Positions 44,601 through 52,964 of a stretch of 64,000 bases of DNA are shown here, in pieces. Source of the stretch: 1-14-0-10-45-29 sp041650255 (lineage in GTDB: Archaea; Micrarchaeota; Micrarchaeia; Anstonellales; Anstonellaceae); the NCBI GenBank assembly GCA_041650255.1, contig JBAZLL010000005.1, positions 1-64,000 of the forward strand. Reading direction: 5' to 3'. Made by a program: the position numbers and the translations under genes. Position 1 is the first letter of the stretch; the number at the start of each line of letters is the position of its first letter. A model generated the notes under the pieces. The model was given only the letters and a program-made list of their open reading frames with translations, had not been told where the DNA came from and made no database searches.

Positions 44601-46424
44601 CTACTTGCCCATCGGCGTTCCGTACTTTTGTATATTGGTCTGCATTTGCGGGCTCAACTGCTTTACAAGCTCAACATTGTACGCGCCGGACGGCGAAGGT
44701 TCTATACTGACATTAAATATCTCCCTAGCCGCGACTGCATAAGTGCGTGCGTTGGCAATCAGCGAATCGTTTCTGAGTGCCTGGTCAACATTGTTTGCAA
44801 ATATCGAAATCGTATTATCGCTGTTGCGAACGATTTGGAATGTGCGGAACTGCTGAGGAAACTCCCTTAACGATGAGGTTTCAACTTCCCAGAATCCGAG
44901 TTCCGGGCGATTCGGGTCCGGTGATTTTAGCGCCGTAACTGTATTGCCGTGCCGATGCCCTGCAACCACCAAAATCAGGTTCGGGTATGTATGAAATTTG
45001 GCAATCAGATCGCTTTCAGATACTGCCGACTTCGGGTCCCACACCATCAAAGAATCAAGGCCGGAATCGCTAATTTTGGCGCTTATCGGTATGTGTGTGG
45101 CGATAATCATAAGTTTATTTTGTGCCTGCCCCTGGTCAAGCTCTTTTACCAGCCAGTCATATCTTTCCTGATCAATGGAACCATGTCCCATATTGGTCTC
45201 GCCGTCAGACTCATTGCCTATTTGAGTGTCATCAAGCACAATAACTTTGATTGGCACATCAGACTTTGGTTCAAAAGAATAGCTGGCAAATCCCCTCATC
45301 GCATTCGTTTGATTGAATCCGTGTCCCACTGGATTTGAAGTGGTATTGAAAAATTCGCCCATCCACTCACTTTTGGAAATAAAATGTCTGTTAGAATCTG
45401 CAGGTGTAGTCGGAGCAGTATCAAATTCTGCAACCGGTCCCGCACCTATAATATTTCCATATTGCGTTCTGCCATCAATCGCGCCCATGTAGAAACCGCG
45501 ACTTTTTATGCCGATTTTATTAGTGAATATATTTCCCTGATTGAGTATAGTGTCGCCCACCATCGAGCTTTTGACATATTCATCCGGCATAAACATGCCC
45601 ATCCAAAAATGGTCATGGTTGCCGAGAGTCTGATACCAGTTAATGGACTTATCCAGTCCAGCCGCTTTGTATTCATCCTGATAATCGTTAAGCGGTCCGG
45701 GAACCGGATCATTTCTTACTCCCGAATCCGGAATTATATTTTTGCCGTCCAGAACATCGATAAACCATCTTAGTTCATTGTACTGTCCGCTGTTAATATC
45801 ATCGCCAAGAGAGATGCCAAAGTCAAACGGATTTTGTTTGTGAAGTGCGTTTATCGTCTGAATTGTCGCATCAAGCATTTGAGTTGTGTATAACATTGCC
45901 GGAGAATATCCTGAAATTATACCCCATCTGTATCCGTAATATATCGCCTCTGCCGGAGATTCTTTATCCGTAATATGAATATCGCTGATGGTAAAGAAAT
46001 TCAGAAGTTTTGCAGTGTTTGTTGCCGATGTTTTGTTATATGTTGCGGGCATGATATCTAATCTTTTTTCATATCCAAGTCCCGGTTCATATTTCCAAAC
46101 ACCATATCCATACTCTGAAAAGTTGGAAACATCATAAGCGTGAATACTGGGCGAACTTGAAGGCACAGAAACCGGAACAATCACCCGTTCAACAGTTGTG
46201 GCAACGTCCGAACTTATCGGATAGCTCGCCGAGGGCGCAACCAAATTGGGTTGTATTTGGTAATTTGTCAAAGGTGCATTTGCAACCACCTTAGAATCTG
46301 TCGGAGCACCGACTTTAGCCGATTGCGGAATGTAACCTGCAAAAATAATCAATGCAAAAAGTAAGACTGCAAAAATCAAAAGCGTGTTTTTTACTTCACT
46401 GCCCTTATGTTTAGTTCGTTTCAT
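44601..46424 (-). CDS. Membrane-anchored metallophosphoesterase
   Basis: 607 residues. One N-terminal membrane helix (TLLIFAVLLFALIIFAGYI, residues about 14-32), so the enzyme faces the outside. The calcineurin-like metal core is complete: FTISDIHIT, GISLGDDINSG (GD), TLGNHDHFW (GNHD), IIATHIPIS (H) and VVAGHRHGN (GHxH). It resembles the RPA4764-type metallophosphoesterases (TIGR03768) by length and the two long inserts near residues 195-260 and 310-380. It hydrolyses phosphoesters with two metal ions; substrate unknown. Stands alone. Confidence 0.85.
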   Translation of the reverse strand: MKRTKHKGSEVKNTLLIFAVLLFALIIFAGYIPQSAKVGAPTDSKVVANAPLTNYQIQPNLVAPSASYPISSDVATTVERVIVPVSVPSSSPSIHAYDVSNFSEYGYGVWKYEPGLGYEKRLDIMPATYNKTSATNTAKLLNFFTISDIHITDKESPAEAIYYGYRWGIISGYSPAMLYTTQMLDATIQTINALHKQNPFDFGISLGDDINSGQYNELRWFIDVLDGKNIIPDSGVRNDPVPGPLNDYQDEYKAAGLDKSINWYQTLGNHDHFWMGMFMPDEYVKSSMVGDTILNQGNIFTNKIGIKSRGFYMGAIDGRTQYGNIIGAGPVAEFDTAPTTPADSNRHFISKSEWMGEFFNTTSNPVGHGFNQTNAMRGFASYSFEPKSDVPIKVIVLDDTQIGNESDGETNMGHGSIDQERYDWLVKELDQGQAQNKLMIIATHIPISAKISDSGLDSLMVWDPKSAVSESDLIAKFHTYPNLILVVAGHRHGNTVTALKSPDPNRPELGFWEVETSSLREFPQQFRTFQIVRNSDNTISIFANNVDQALRNDSLIANARTYAVAAREIFNVSIEPSPSGAYNVELVKQLSPQMQTNIQKYGTPMGK

Positions 46425-46531
46425 GTATTCGCCCCAAGGTGAAATTACTTCCTAGGTTTAAAGGGCTTTAGTTGCGTCTGTTTTTTTTGCAGATTTTTCT
46501 TTTGTGCACGCCTATCTGCAAATCTTTTTGC

Positions 46532-47776
46532 CTAAACTTCATGAAACTTCTGCATTCTTTGCGCACGCTGGCAGAGCATATAGCAAACCCATGAGAGAAA
46601 AACTATCGCGCTTGCACCAATAATCGGCAACGTTATTCCTATTGCAACTATTGTGCCTGCAATAATCGGAGGAAAAGCCTGTGCGGCTGACTGAATAGAC
46701 TGATTAATACCCATCATTTCTCCCTGCGATTCCTTTCCTGCCAGATTGGAAACCACGGTGGTCATATTTGGATAAATCAGCCCTTCAAACAATGCAACCA
46801 TGGGTAAAAACAAATACACCTGACTTGCATTCGTTGCAATAAGCACGCTTCCAATTGCAAACGAAAGCCCAAGGAACGAAACTGCCAACACTTGGTTCGG
46901 AGTGAATCTGTGCGAAACTGGATTTACCACAAGCCCCTGCGTGAGCACAATGCAAAGCCCGATGAATGCAAATACATTTCCAACCTGCGCACTGCTAAAC
47001 TCAAAATGCTCTATCAAATAAACCGACAAGAATTGCGTGTACATTGCATATCCAAACATGAAAAGAAAAATCACTGCAAACGTTGTGCGAATTTTTTCAA
47101 GCTTTGCCGCTTTTTTCAAATTGGCAAAACCCATCCATATGCTCATCGGAGTATGCACTCTTGTCTTGAGTGTCTCCTCAAACATGAAATATACCATCAG
47201 CATATTTACAAACGCAAGCAGTGCCGCCGCAAAGAACGGGGTGGAATAATCAAACCAGGGCATCACTTGTGGATTGGAGAGCATTCCGCCGACAAACGGG
47301 CCGATTACAAACCCAACTCCCACTGCCACGCCCAAAAGCCCGAAATTTCTCGTCTTGTTTTTTTCATCCGAAATGTCTGCTATAGTCGAATTCACAGTGG
47401 CAATATTTCCTCCGGTGAAACCGGAGATAATTCTTCCAATATATAGCAGGGGCACATTGCCCATTATCACTCCTGCCGCAAACACAAAATAGCCCAACAT
47501 TGTGCCTGCAAGGGTTGCCAAAAGCACGGGCTTTCTTCCCTTATGATCGGAAATCGCGCCGATAATCGGCGAGCCGAAAAACTGCGCGATTGGAAACATT
47601 GCAATTACCAATCCGAGCAATATCCCTCTCATTTCTATGCTGTAATCGGTCGGTAGCACTCCATGTTCCACATCCAAAAACATCGGCGCAAGTATCGGTA
47701 TTGCCATTCCGATTCCCAACAAATCTATGAATACTACTAGAAATATGGGTAGCATTGAGGGTTGTTTGTTTTGCAT
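46532..47776 (-). CDS. MFS transporter, TetA-like
   Basis: 414 residues, 12 membrane helices. FIDLLGIGMAIPILAPMF opens the protein; motif A is in GAISDHKGRKPVLL (loop 2-3), and GRIISGFTGGNIATVNSTIADI and GLLGVAVGVGFVIGPFVGG follow (motifs B and C of drug-proton antiporters). The overall pattern fits the TetA/DHA1 branch. It probably exports a drug or metabolite; specificity unknown. It is the last intact host gene before the integrated element. Confidence 0.82.
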   Translation of the reverse strand: MQNKQPSMLPIFLVVFIDLLGIGMAIPILAPMFLDVEHGVLPTDYSIEMRGILLGLVIAMFPIAQFFGSPIIGAISDHKGRKPVLLATLAGTMLGYFVFAAGVIMGNVPLLYIGRIISGFTGGNIATVNSTIADISDEKNKTRNFGLLGVAVGVGFVIGPFVGGMLSNPQVMPWFDYSTPFFAAALLAFVNMLMVYFMFEETLKTRVHTPMSIWMGFANLKKAAKLEKIRTTFAVIFLFMFGYAMYTQFLSVYLIEHFEFSSAQVGNVFAFIGLCIVLTQGLVVNPVSHRFTPNQVLAVSFLGLSFAIGSVLIATNASQVYLFLPMVALFEGLIYPNMTTVVSNLAGKESQGEMMGINQSIQSAAQAFPPIIAGTIVAIGITLPIIGASAIVFLSWVCYMLCQRAQRMQKFHEV

Positions 47777-47952
47777 AATCAGATATGAACCTATTGCTTA
47801 ATATGTATTTTAATTTTGGATAATTCTTGCAATTAAGAAAAATAATTTTTGTCCGTCGCAAGCTGTGCAAAAAATACTTCTGCGCAAAAATTACGCGCCA
47901 AATGAGTGGAATGACTGCGACTCTTTTTTTTTGCGTTCATTAACAAACAGAG

Positions 47953-48171
47953 CTAAATCCATCTCCTAACTTTTCTTTTATACTCTTGGTAATGCTTTCC
48001 AAATGTCTTTTCCAGCTTTCGTTCTTCAAGTGGAATCATAAGAGTTTCGATTATCACTATGAATAAAACTGGGAACGCAAAAGCGATTAATGTCCCTAAC
48101 CATACTGCGATACCTGTTTGTATAATCGCCATCCCAAGATATATCGGATTTCGGCTTATCCGATAAGGGTC
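47953..48171 (-). pseudogene. 3' fragment of isoprenylcysteine methyltransferase-like gene, cut at the element junction
   Basis: Reading the minus strand from 48171 gives DPYRISRNPIYLGM, then a hydrophobic stretch, then IPLEERKLEKTFGKHYQEY and VRRWI stop. This is the conserved C-terminal part of the ICMT/PEMT family of membrane methyltransferases (PYR...RNPIY, E..LE..FG..Y..Y...V.RW). Only about 72 codons remain; the N-terminal half is absent and sequence of another type begins beyond 48171. Best read as a host gene broken by the integration or a rearrangement there. Confidence 0.7.
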
Positions 48172-48380
48172 GCAAGTTCGCTTTTGAGGTCGAGACGGGC
48201 ACCGGCCTTGAGCGCGGAGAGGCTCGGATGATAGAGAAATTCGACCGGATCCGCCATGCCTATTCCGATTTTTTCATCATTGTTACCGACCGGCTCATGC
48301 GCAACAAGTACAAAAAATTCGGCCAAGCCATGACTAGGCTTGAATTGAGGTCTAAAATTGCGCAGCTAGCCAAGCGATGA
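48150..48380 (+). pseudogene. 3' fragment of an element gene with EVETG nuclease-like motif
   Basis: The frame ending at TGA 48378-48380 reads SDKGRKFAFEVETGTGLER, then MIEKFDRIRHAYSDFFIIV and TDRLMRNKYKKFG to QLAKR. It has no start codon in the window and runs into the junction near 48150-48171. The KFAFEVETGT motif recalls PD-(D/E)XK-type endonuclease domains found at the C-terminus of archaeal plasmid proteins. The codon style (AAG, GAG, ATC) is that of the element. A truncated cargo or mobilisation gene. Confidence 0.55.
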
Positions 48381-48485
48381 TATACTGGAGGCGCGAGCTG
48401 CGCAAAAACGCGGGTTGTGGTTGCCTGTGTTTGCTAAAAGCGAGGAATGAGCTGCGATAAGAAGTTTAAGAGCGGTTGCGCAGCT
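48358..48485. repeat. Repeated 10-mer TTGCGCAGCT at the left end of the element
   Basis: TTGCGCAGCT occurs at 48358-48367 and 48476-48485 directly and at 48396-48405 inverted, with a 7-nt partial (AGCTGCG) at 48450. It surrounds the 150-nt gap before hsdR. It may be binding sites for a recombinase or replication or regulatory protein. Confidence 0.5.
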
Positions 48486-48503
48486 ACTACGCGAGACCAG
48501 AAA

Positions 48504-48512
48504 GAATATATG
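48504..48512 (+). promoter_or_regulatory. TATA box of hsdR
   Basis: GAATATATG, centred about 27 nt before the ATG at 48535, predicting a leaderless transcript. Confidence 0.55.
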
Positions 48513-48534
48513 CTCCCGACCCATATTATCTCCA

Positions 48535-51270
48535 ATGGCTGAGGCAACCTTGGATTTGAGCGAGCGAGATACACGCAATGAGGTTATTGACCCCCAGCTC
48601 AAAAAAGTGGGCTGGATCAAGCACTATTTGAAAGAGGAAGTCAATCCGGTCAAGTCCGACATCAAGAACAAGCAGTATGAGCTCTATTCCGGCAAGGTCG
48701 AAAGAGGCGTCGATATGTTCATCGACTACCTTCTTCTTTCCGAGGATTACGCCCCTCTCGCCATCATCGAAGCCAAGAGATTCTGCAAAGACCCCGAAGC
48801 AGGCCGAATCCAGGCCAGAAGCTATTCCAAGGTCATTGAATCCAAAATCGGCTATAAAGTCCCCATCTTCCTGACCAACGGCCATATCTGGCAGTTCATC
48901 GACCAGGACGGCATAGAACGCCGTGTAAGCGGGGTATTCTCGCAAGAAGACCTCAAAAGACGGCACGAGAATTATCTCAACCGCAGGCTTCCCTCTCTAG
49001 TCAAGATAAGTGGCAAGATTGTTGACCGCCCGCGCAGCATGGCGATTGTCAAGGCGCTTAGCGAGCATTTCTCTAACGGGCACCGCTCCGCCCTCATCCA
49101 AATGGCCACCGGCACCGGCAAAACCCGTGTTTCCATGGCCACCATCGATGTTCTCGCAAACGCCAATTATGTCCGAAACGTCCTATTTATCGCTGATCGT
49201 ATCGCTCTAGCGAACCAAGCCAAATCAGACGGCTTCAAGCGGTTTTTCACCGAGCCCGTCGCAGATTTGAGGGACGGAATCAGCAAGACCTCCCGCTTCT
49301 ATATAACCACGGTTCAGACCCTAACTTCCGGCAAGCGCTCCAAGACCTACGAGAAATTCAGCCCTGCCTATTTCGACTTGATTGTATTCGATGAAGCGCA
49401 CCGCTCCCTCTACGACAGAAACAATATTCTCTTCAAGTACTTCGATTCCATCAAAATCGGCCTCACCGCTACCCCAACGCAGGAGGATAGCCGCGACACT
49501 TTCGACCTGTTCGAATGTGATGTAAGCAAGCCCACCGTGGAATACTCCTATGACGAAGCCGTCCATGATGGAATCTTGGTCCCTTATCGCGGCGAGACGA
49601 TTGAAACCAAAGTCCTAGCCTTGGGTATCGAAGGCAAGGAGCTCTCCCCGGAGCTCAAAGACCTAATCCGAAAACAGGAACTTGATCCAGAGGGCGTAGC
49701 CTTCAGTGGCGGAGAATTCGACCGCGTGTTCATGGATGACAAGACCAATGAGCTGGTCATCCGCAGGTTCATGGAGCGGTGCTACAAATCCGACGAGGGC
49801 AAGCCCGCTAAAACCATCTTCTTCTGCGCCAGCCAGAAGCACGCCAAGCACCTCAAGAAAGTTTTCACTAAAATCTATCCTTCACTTGGAAACGATGTGC
49901 AGGTTATCACATCCGACATGCACCGCGCCGAGGATGAGGTGCGCCGTTTCAAGAACGATTCCGAGCCCCGCATTGCTTTATCCGTCGGCATGTTGGATAC
50001 CGGTATCGACGTGCCCGAAGTCTGCAACCTCGTCTTTGTCAAGCCTGTCTATTCCACCGTCCGCTTCTGGCAGATGGTGGGCCGAGGAACTCGGAATCAA
50101 AACTCTTGCCGTCATCCCGACTGGCTACAGGACAAGGAGAAGAAGGACTTCCTTATCCTCGACTTCAAGATTGGTGGTCATTCCAATATCGAGTATCACA
50201 AATTCCGCTCCTCCAAAGAGAGCTCCAGAATGGATGTCATGACGCGCATCTTCATCAACCGCGTCAAGCTTCTCAACAAGACGTTGGACAAAACCCAGAA
50301 GGCCATCATCATCAAGAAAATCATGGAGGACATCGAGAACCTCAACAAGGACTCTTTCATCGTCCGTGAGAAACTGGCAATTATCAAGAAACTGGAATCC
50401 GACTCGTTCAACCTTGAGAAATACATCGAGGAACTGAACAAGGATATTTCGCCCCTGATGATGCTCAATTCGGGCATCAATTCCTATACTGCCTCCTTCA
50501 TCCTCAATGCCGAGAAGCTGTTCGGCCTCATCCTTGACAATCGGCGGGACGCCATCGAGGAAATCCGCGCATCAACCTTAATGCCCATGGTCGAGAACGT
50601 CTTGCGCCGCACTAACCTGACCGAAGTCAAAGAAAAGCTCAATTCATTAAAATTAACCCTGCAAGATAAGTTCTGGAACGAGCTAACCTTCGAGAGCGTC
50701 GAATTCCTCATCCGCGAGATTGCGCCCCTCATGAAATATTACTCGCCCGACCCACGCAAGGTCATCCAGATAGATGCTTTTGACATTATCACTGATATTC
50801 AGGAGTTCAAGAAAGAGGTCAAGGAAGACGAGAAGCTCAAAGAGCTTCTTGAAAAGAACCCCTTGGTGCGCAAGCTACGTGATGGCGACGGCCTAACCAT
50901 GGATGAGCTGCGTCAGCTTGTGGAGATTTTCCAGAAAATCCGCCCCGAGATAACAATCCCCAACATCCAGCAGAGCACGGGCGTCGATTTCATGGTCTTT
51001 TTGCATGAAACGATTGGGATGCGCAGCACCTATGACCCCCGCGAGCGCATTGAGCGGCAGTTCGACGATTTCATCATCAAGAACAGCCATTACAATTCCA
51101 AACAGCTTGAATTCTTGCACTTGCTCAAAAGGGTGTTTGTGGAGCAAAAGCATCTCGAAATTCAGGATTTAGGCACCTCGCCCCTATCTGACCAACGCCC
51201 CTTGGATCTCTTCGAGATGGAACAGCTTGAGATGATTGTCAAGAGCTGCCAGAAGATAAAATTCAAATAA
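48535..51270 (+). CDS. hsdR: Type I restriction enzyme, R subunit (HsdR)
   Basis: 911 residues. N-terminal nuclease domain with GVDMFIDYLLL and LAIIEAKRF (Asp...ExK). Translocase: Walker A MATGTGKTRVS, DEAH-type VFDEAHRS, motif III GLTATPTQ, then the second RecA domain with TIFFCASQKHAKHL, SVGMLDTGIDVPEVCNLVF and motif VI QMVGRGTRNQ. The C-terminal 250 residues are helical and contact the methylase. The length is like EcoEI-type HsdR (about 800-900). It translocates and cuts unmodified DNA in complex with HsdM and HsdS, which lie 2-4 kb downstream. All catalytic motifs are intact. Confidence 0.95.
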   Translation: MAEATLDLSERDTRNEVIDPQLKKVGWIKHYLKEEVNPVKSDIKNKQYELYSGKVERGVDMFIDYLLLSEDYAPLAIIEAKRFCKDPEAGRIQARSYSKVIESKIGYKVPIFLTNGHIWQFIDQDGIERRVSGVFSQEDLKRRHENYLNRRLPSLVKISGKIVDRPRSMAIVKALSEHFSNGHRSALIQMATGTGKTRVSMATIDVLANANYVRNVLFIADRIALANQAKSDGFKRFFTEPVADLRDGISKTSRFYITTVQTLTSGKRSKTYEKFSPAYFDLIVFDEAHRSLYDRNNILFKYFDSIKIGLTATPTQEDSRDTFDLFECDVSKPTVEYSYDEAVHDGILVPYRGETIETKVLALGIEGKELSPELKDLIRKQELDPEGVAFSGGEFDRVFMDDKTNELVIRRFMERCYKSDEGKPAKTIFFCASQKHAKHLKKVFTKIYPSLGNDVQVITSDMHRAEDEVRRFKNDSEPRIALSVGMLDTGIDVPEVCNLVFVKPVYSTVRFWQMVGRGTRNQNSCRHPDWLQDKEKKDFLILDFKIGGHSNIEYHKFRSSKESSRMDVMTRIFINRVKLLNKTLDKTQKAIIIKKIMEDIENLNKDSFIVREKLAIIKKLESDSFNLEKYIEELNKDISPLMMLNSGINSYTASFILNAEKLFGLILDNRRDAIEEIRASTLMPMVENVLRRTNLTEVKEKLNSLKLTLQDKFWNELTFESVEFLIREIAPLMKYYSPDPRKVIQIDAFDIITDIQEFKKEVKEDEKLKELLEKNPLVRKLRDGDGLTMDELRQLVEIFQKIRPEITIPNIQQSTGVDFMVFLHETIGMRSTYDPRERIERQFDDFIIKNSHYNSKQLEFLHLLKRVFVEQKHLEIQDLGTSPLSDQRPLDLFEMEQLEMIVKSCQKIKFK

Positions 51271-51482
51271 AATTAAGGAGTATAATGTGCCAGTCGTTCA
51301 TTATAGCAATAAGCGAGTTTATTTTCTCCTTCAAATACTTGCTGATTTCTGCGATGTCGACCACTCGTTCCAAGAAGTCTTTGTGGCATTGATTTCTCAC
51401 AAACAATAACTAATTTATCGCCGCGAATCTCGGTTTTTCCAGAAAACGAGACGATATCTTCAAGTAAAATGTTTGAACTCAT
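51263..51482 (-). pseudogene. Small gene with apparent +1 frameshift
   Basis: From ATG 51482 the frame reads MSSNILLEDIVSFSG and GDKLVIV, then continues into sequence of unnatural style to a stop at 51273. Skipping one T in the GTTTGTG run near 51399 moves to a frame reading RNQCHKDFLERVVDIAEISK, then YLKEKINSLIAIMNDWHII, ending at 51263. That looks like a genuine helical tail, so a one-base insertion (real, or sequencing or assembly error) or programmed frameshift is likely. The product would be about 72 residues. The start overlaps the stop of the preceding 54-residue gene (TGATG). Family unknown. Confidence 0.5.
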
Positions 51483-51646
51483 CAACAACGCCTTCCTTTT
51501 ATGTCGATGTAGCAACACGCACCGTTTGAGCCCTGCGCCATAGAATAAGCAAAATGAACTTCTCGCTTGTCAGGTAATGACATACGTTGTACTAGTTTAC
51601 GCGCCACGCAGACTATTCGTTTGCTCTTGATGCCATCAACTACCAT
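51482..51646 (-). CDS. Small protein, 54 residues, inside the restriction locus
   Basis: Starts at ATG 51646, overlapping the end of the upstream gene, and stops at TGA overlapping the next ATG. It begins MVVDGIKSKRIVCVARKL, continues with SLPDKREVHFAYSMAQG and ends GACCYIDIKGRRC. Basic with a cysteine pair; no family recognised. The overlaps on both sides make translational coupling, and therefore a real gene, probable. Confidence 0.5.
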   Translation of the reverse strand: MVVDGIKSKRIVCVARKLVQRMSLPDKREVHFAYSMAQGSNGACCYIDIKGRRC

Positions 51647-51999
51647 CTGAGTTTACCCTCAGTCTGAAGTTTTGTAAATATTTTTAACACAACTTCGATG
51701 TCGAGATTGCAAGCCTCTGCTACATCACTGGCGTATGCCTCTCGATTTTTATCCAAATAAGTTAAAACTTTTTTATATGCATCTTCAAATGGAACTTCCT
51801 CTACATAGATTATTTTTGCAGATGCCTGCAATTCTTTCACTTCGTGTTCGAGAGTTTCTACTTTTTCACAAAGCGTACTTATTGCAGCTGTCTTATGAAG
51901 CAGTTCGGAATCGAATTTTTCCTGAAGTTTCACGATTTGCTTAGCGATTACCGCCTCGATATCTAGATTCTCTATACATACGGTTTGCGTCGATTCCAT
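51640..51999 (-). CDS. Hypothetical coiled-coil plus winged-helix-like protein
   Basis: 119 residues. Residues 10-60 form a coiled coil (IAKQIVKLQEKFDSELL, LCEKVETLEHEVKELQ). The C-terminal half, FEDAYKKVLTYLDKNREAY, ASDVAEACNLDIEVVLKIFT and KLQTEGKLRW, reads as a winged helix with the usual DVAE...LEVV...L..EGKL pattern. Possibly a DNA-binding regulator of the element. It starts 2 nt before the end of the preceding gene's stop codon, so the two are coupled. Stop codon TAG. Confidence 0.65.
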   Translation of the reverse strand: MESTQTVCIENLDIEAVIAKQIVKLQEKFDSELLHKTAAISTLCEKVETLEHEVKELQASAKIIYVEEVPFEDAYKKVLTYLDKNREAYASDVAEACNLDIEVVLKIFTKLQTEGKLRW

Positions 52000-52000
52000 A

Positions 52001-52300
52001 CTATCCCTTCTCCAACAAATCGATAAACTGTTTTAGCTGAGAAACGTCTTTTTGGTTGATTGTACTAATATAAACTATCTTTTCTTTAATGTCAGTTGCG
52101 TTTTCAATAGATAATGATATTAGGGACGCGTTGATTACTTTTCCCTCGTCATTCTTATTTTCTTTAATCAAAATAATTGAAATTGGTGAAAAACCCAATG
52201 AATTGTATTTTTCATTAAAAGTATCCTTTAGCAAATTCTTTAATTCAAAATTCGATAGTTTGTATTTAACAGGCTCCGCGCTTGTTACAGGTTCAGCCAT
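52001..52300 (-). CDS. Hypothetical protein, first gene of a minus-strand operon in the restriction locus
   Basis: 99 residues, MAEPVTSAEPVKYKLSNFE at the start, then a helix (LKNLLKDTFNEKYNSLGF) and beta strands (SIILIKENKN, ASLISLSIEN, EKIVYISTIN) ending QLKQFIDLLEKG. Not recognised; a small alpha/beta protein. Operon head: three further genes follow with overlapping or touching ends, antisense to the surrounding hsd genes. Confidence 0.6.
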   Translation of the reverse strand: MAEPVTSAEPVKYKLSNFELKNLLKDTFNEKYNSLGFSPISIILIKENKNDEGKVINASLISLSIENATDIKEKIVYISTINQKDVSQLKQFIDLLEKG

Positions 52301-52319
52301 ATAATCGCCAGATTTGTGA

Positions 52320-52500
52320 TTCTCGCATATTTTTTAAAACATTCGTGCATCGTTCGGCTTTGCGTCAAGTCCTCTCGAACGATGCAAATGTTGCCCCGTC
52401 GAACGAAAGCGCAAAGTCGTATTGTTTGAACTCTCCTAGTGGTGTTCGACCGCAGTCTCAAACCTTCGGAGTTGTTCCAGTTAAGCTACGGCAACTGGGT
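52320..52500. other. Structured non-coding region, hairpin and tRNA-like ends
   Basis: GCATCGTTCG (52347-52356) pairs perfectly with CGAACGATGC (52376-52385). Just beyond, on the minus strand, GTTGCC (52495-52490) and GGCAAC (52395-52390) could form an acceptor-like stem over 106 nt that contains GTAGCTTAACTGG, a D-arm-like start, and TTCGA near its end. The inner arms do not pair well, so this may be a decayed tRNA or an unknown structured RNA. The 289-nt gap has no other gene. Confidence 0.35.
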
Positions 52501-52556
52501 TTTATAATGTTTAACCGAACTATTTCTTATATTTGGTTTACCTTTTCCAACCATTA

Positions 52557-52565
52557 GCTATATTA
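52557..52565 (+). promoter_or_regulatory. TATA box before the hsdS-side operon
   Basis: GCTATATTA, about 28 nt before the ATG at 52590. It would give a leaderless transcript covering the two unknown genes, hsdS, a small wHTH gene and hsdM. Confidence 0.5.
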
Positions 52566-52589
52566 ACCCTTTATCTCTAAGTCTTATTT

Positions 52590-52964
52590 ATGGACACACA
52601 CAAATCCATGGCCACGAAGCTGCCAATCAAGGAATACACTTGGATTCTGGATTACTGCAACCGGAAGAAAATAACGCCCTCCGCGCTGATCAAGGAGCTT
52701 CTTCTGGAAGAAATCGGGCCTTCTCCTTCTCACGTTGCTGGCCGGAACCTCATCAGCTATGACAAGAAAAAGGACTCCTTTGTCTGGAGCGTCGAGCTGG
52801 ACAATGGGAAGAAGGCCGTGGCAGCGGAAAACCTGTCTGCTGAGTTTCTTAAAGACCTGAACCACGGTATTTCAGATGCTTTGGTTTCTCGGGAGGAAAT
52901 GATCGGTCGGAAGAAGAAAGGCTCGGTGGCAGTGCCGAAGCGGTTGATACGAGGGAAACGATGA
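52590..52964 (+). CDS. Hypothetical protein, possible ribbon-helix-helix N-terminus
   Basis: 124 residues. MATKLPIKEYTWILDYCNRK and ITPSALIKELLLEEIG resemble the strand-helix-helix of MetJ/Arc-type DNA-binding proteins. The middle (LISYDKKKDSFVWSVELDNG) is beta-rich and the end is basic (GRKKKGSVAVPKRLIRGKR). It leads the hsdS-hsdM transcript, so it could be its autoregulator. Start overlaps nothing; its stop overlaps the next start by 4 nt (ATGA). Confidence 0.6.
   Translation: MDTHKSMATKLPIKEYTWILDYCNRKKITPSALIKELLLEEIGPSPSHVAGRNLISYDKKKDSFVWSVELDNGKKAVAAENLSAEFLKDLNHGISDALVSREEMIGRKKKGSVAVPKRLIRGKR

Noticed and set aside
47953..47969. Attachment site shared between the ICMT-like 3' end and the integrase-side repeats
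   Set aside because: Only 9 bases (GAGATGGAT) are shared, and they code the conserved RRW ending of the ICMT-like protein; likely coincidence.
48526..48966. A 146-codon frame antisense to the start of hsdR
   Set aside because: Opposite the conserved nuclease domain of HsdR, with low-complexity Asp/Leu composition; a shadow frame.
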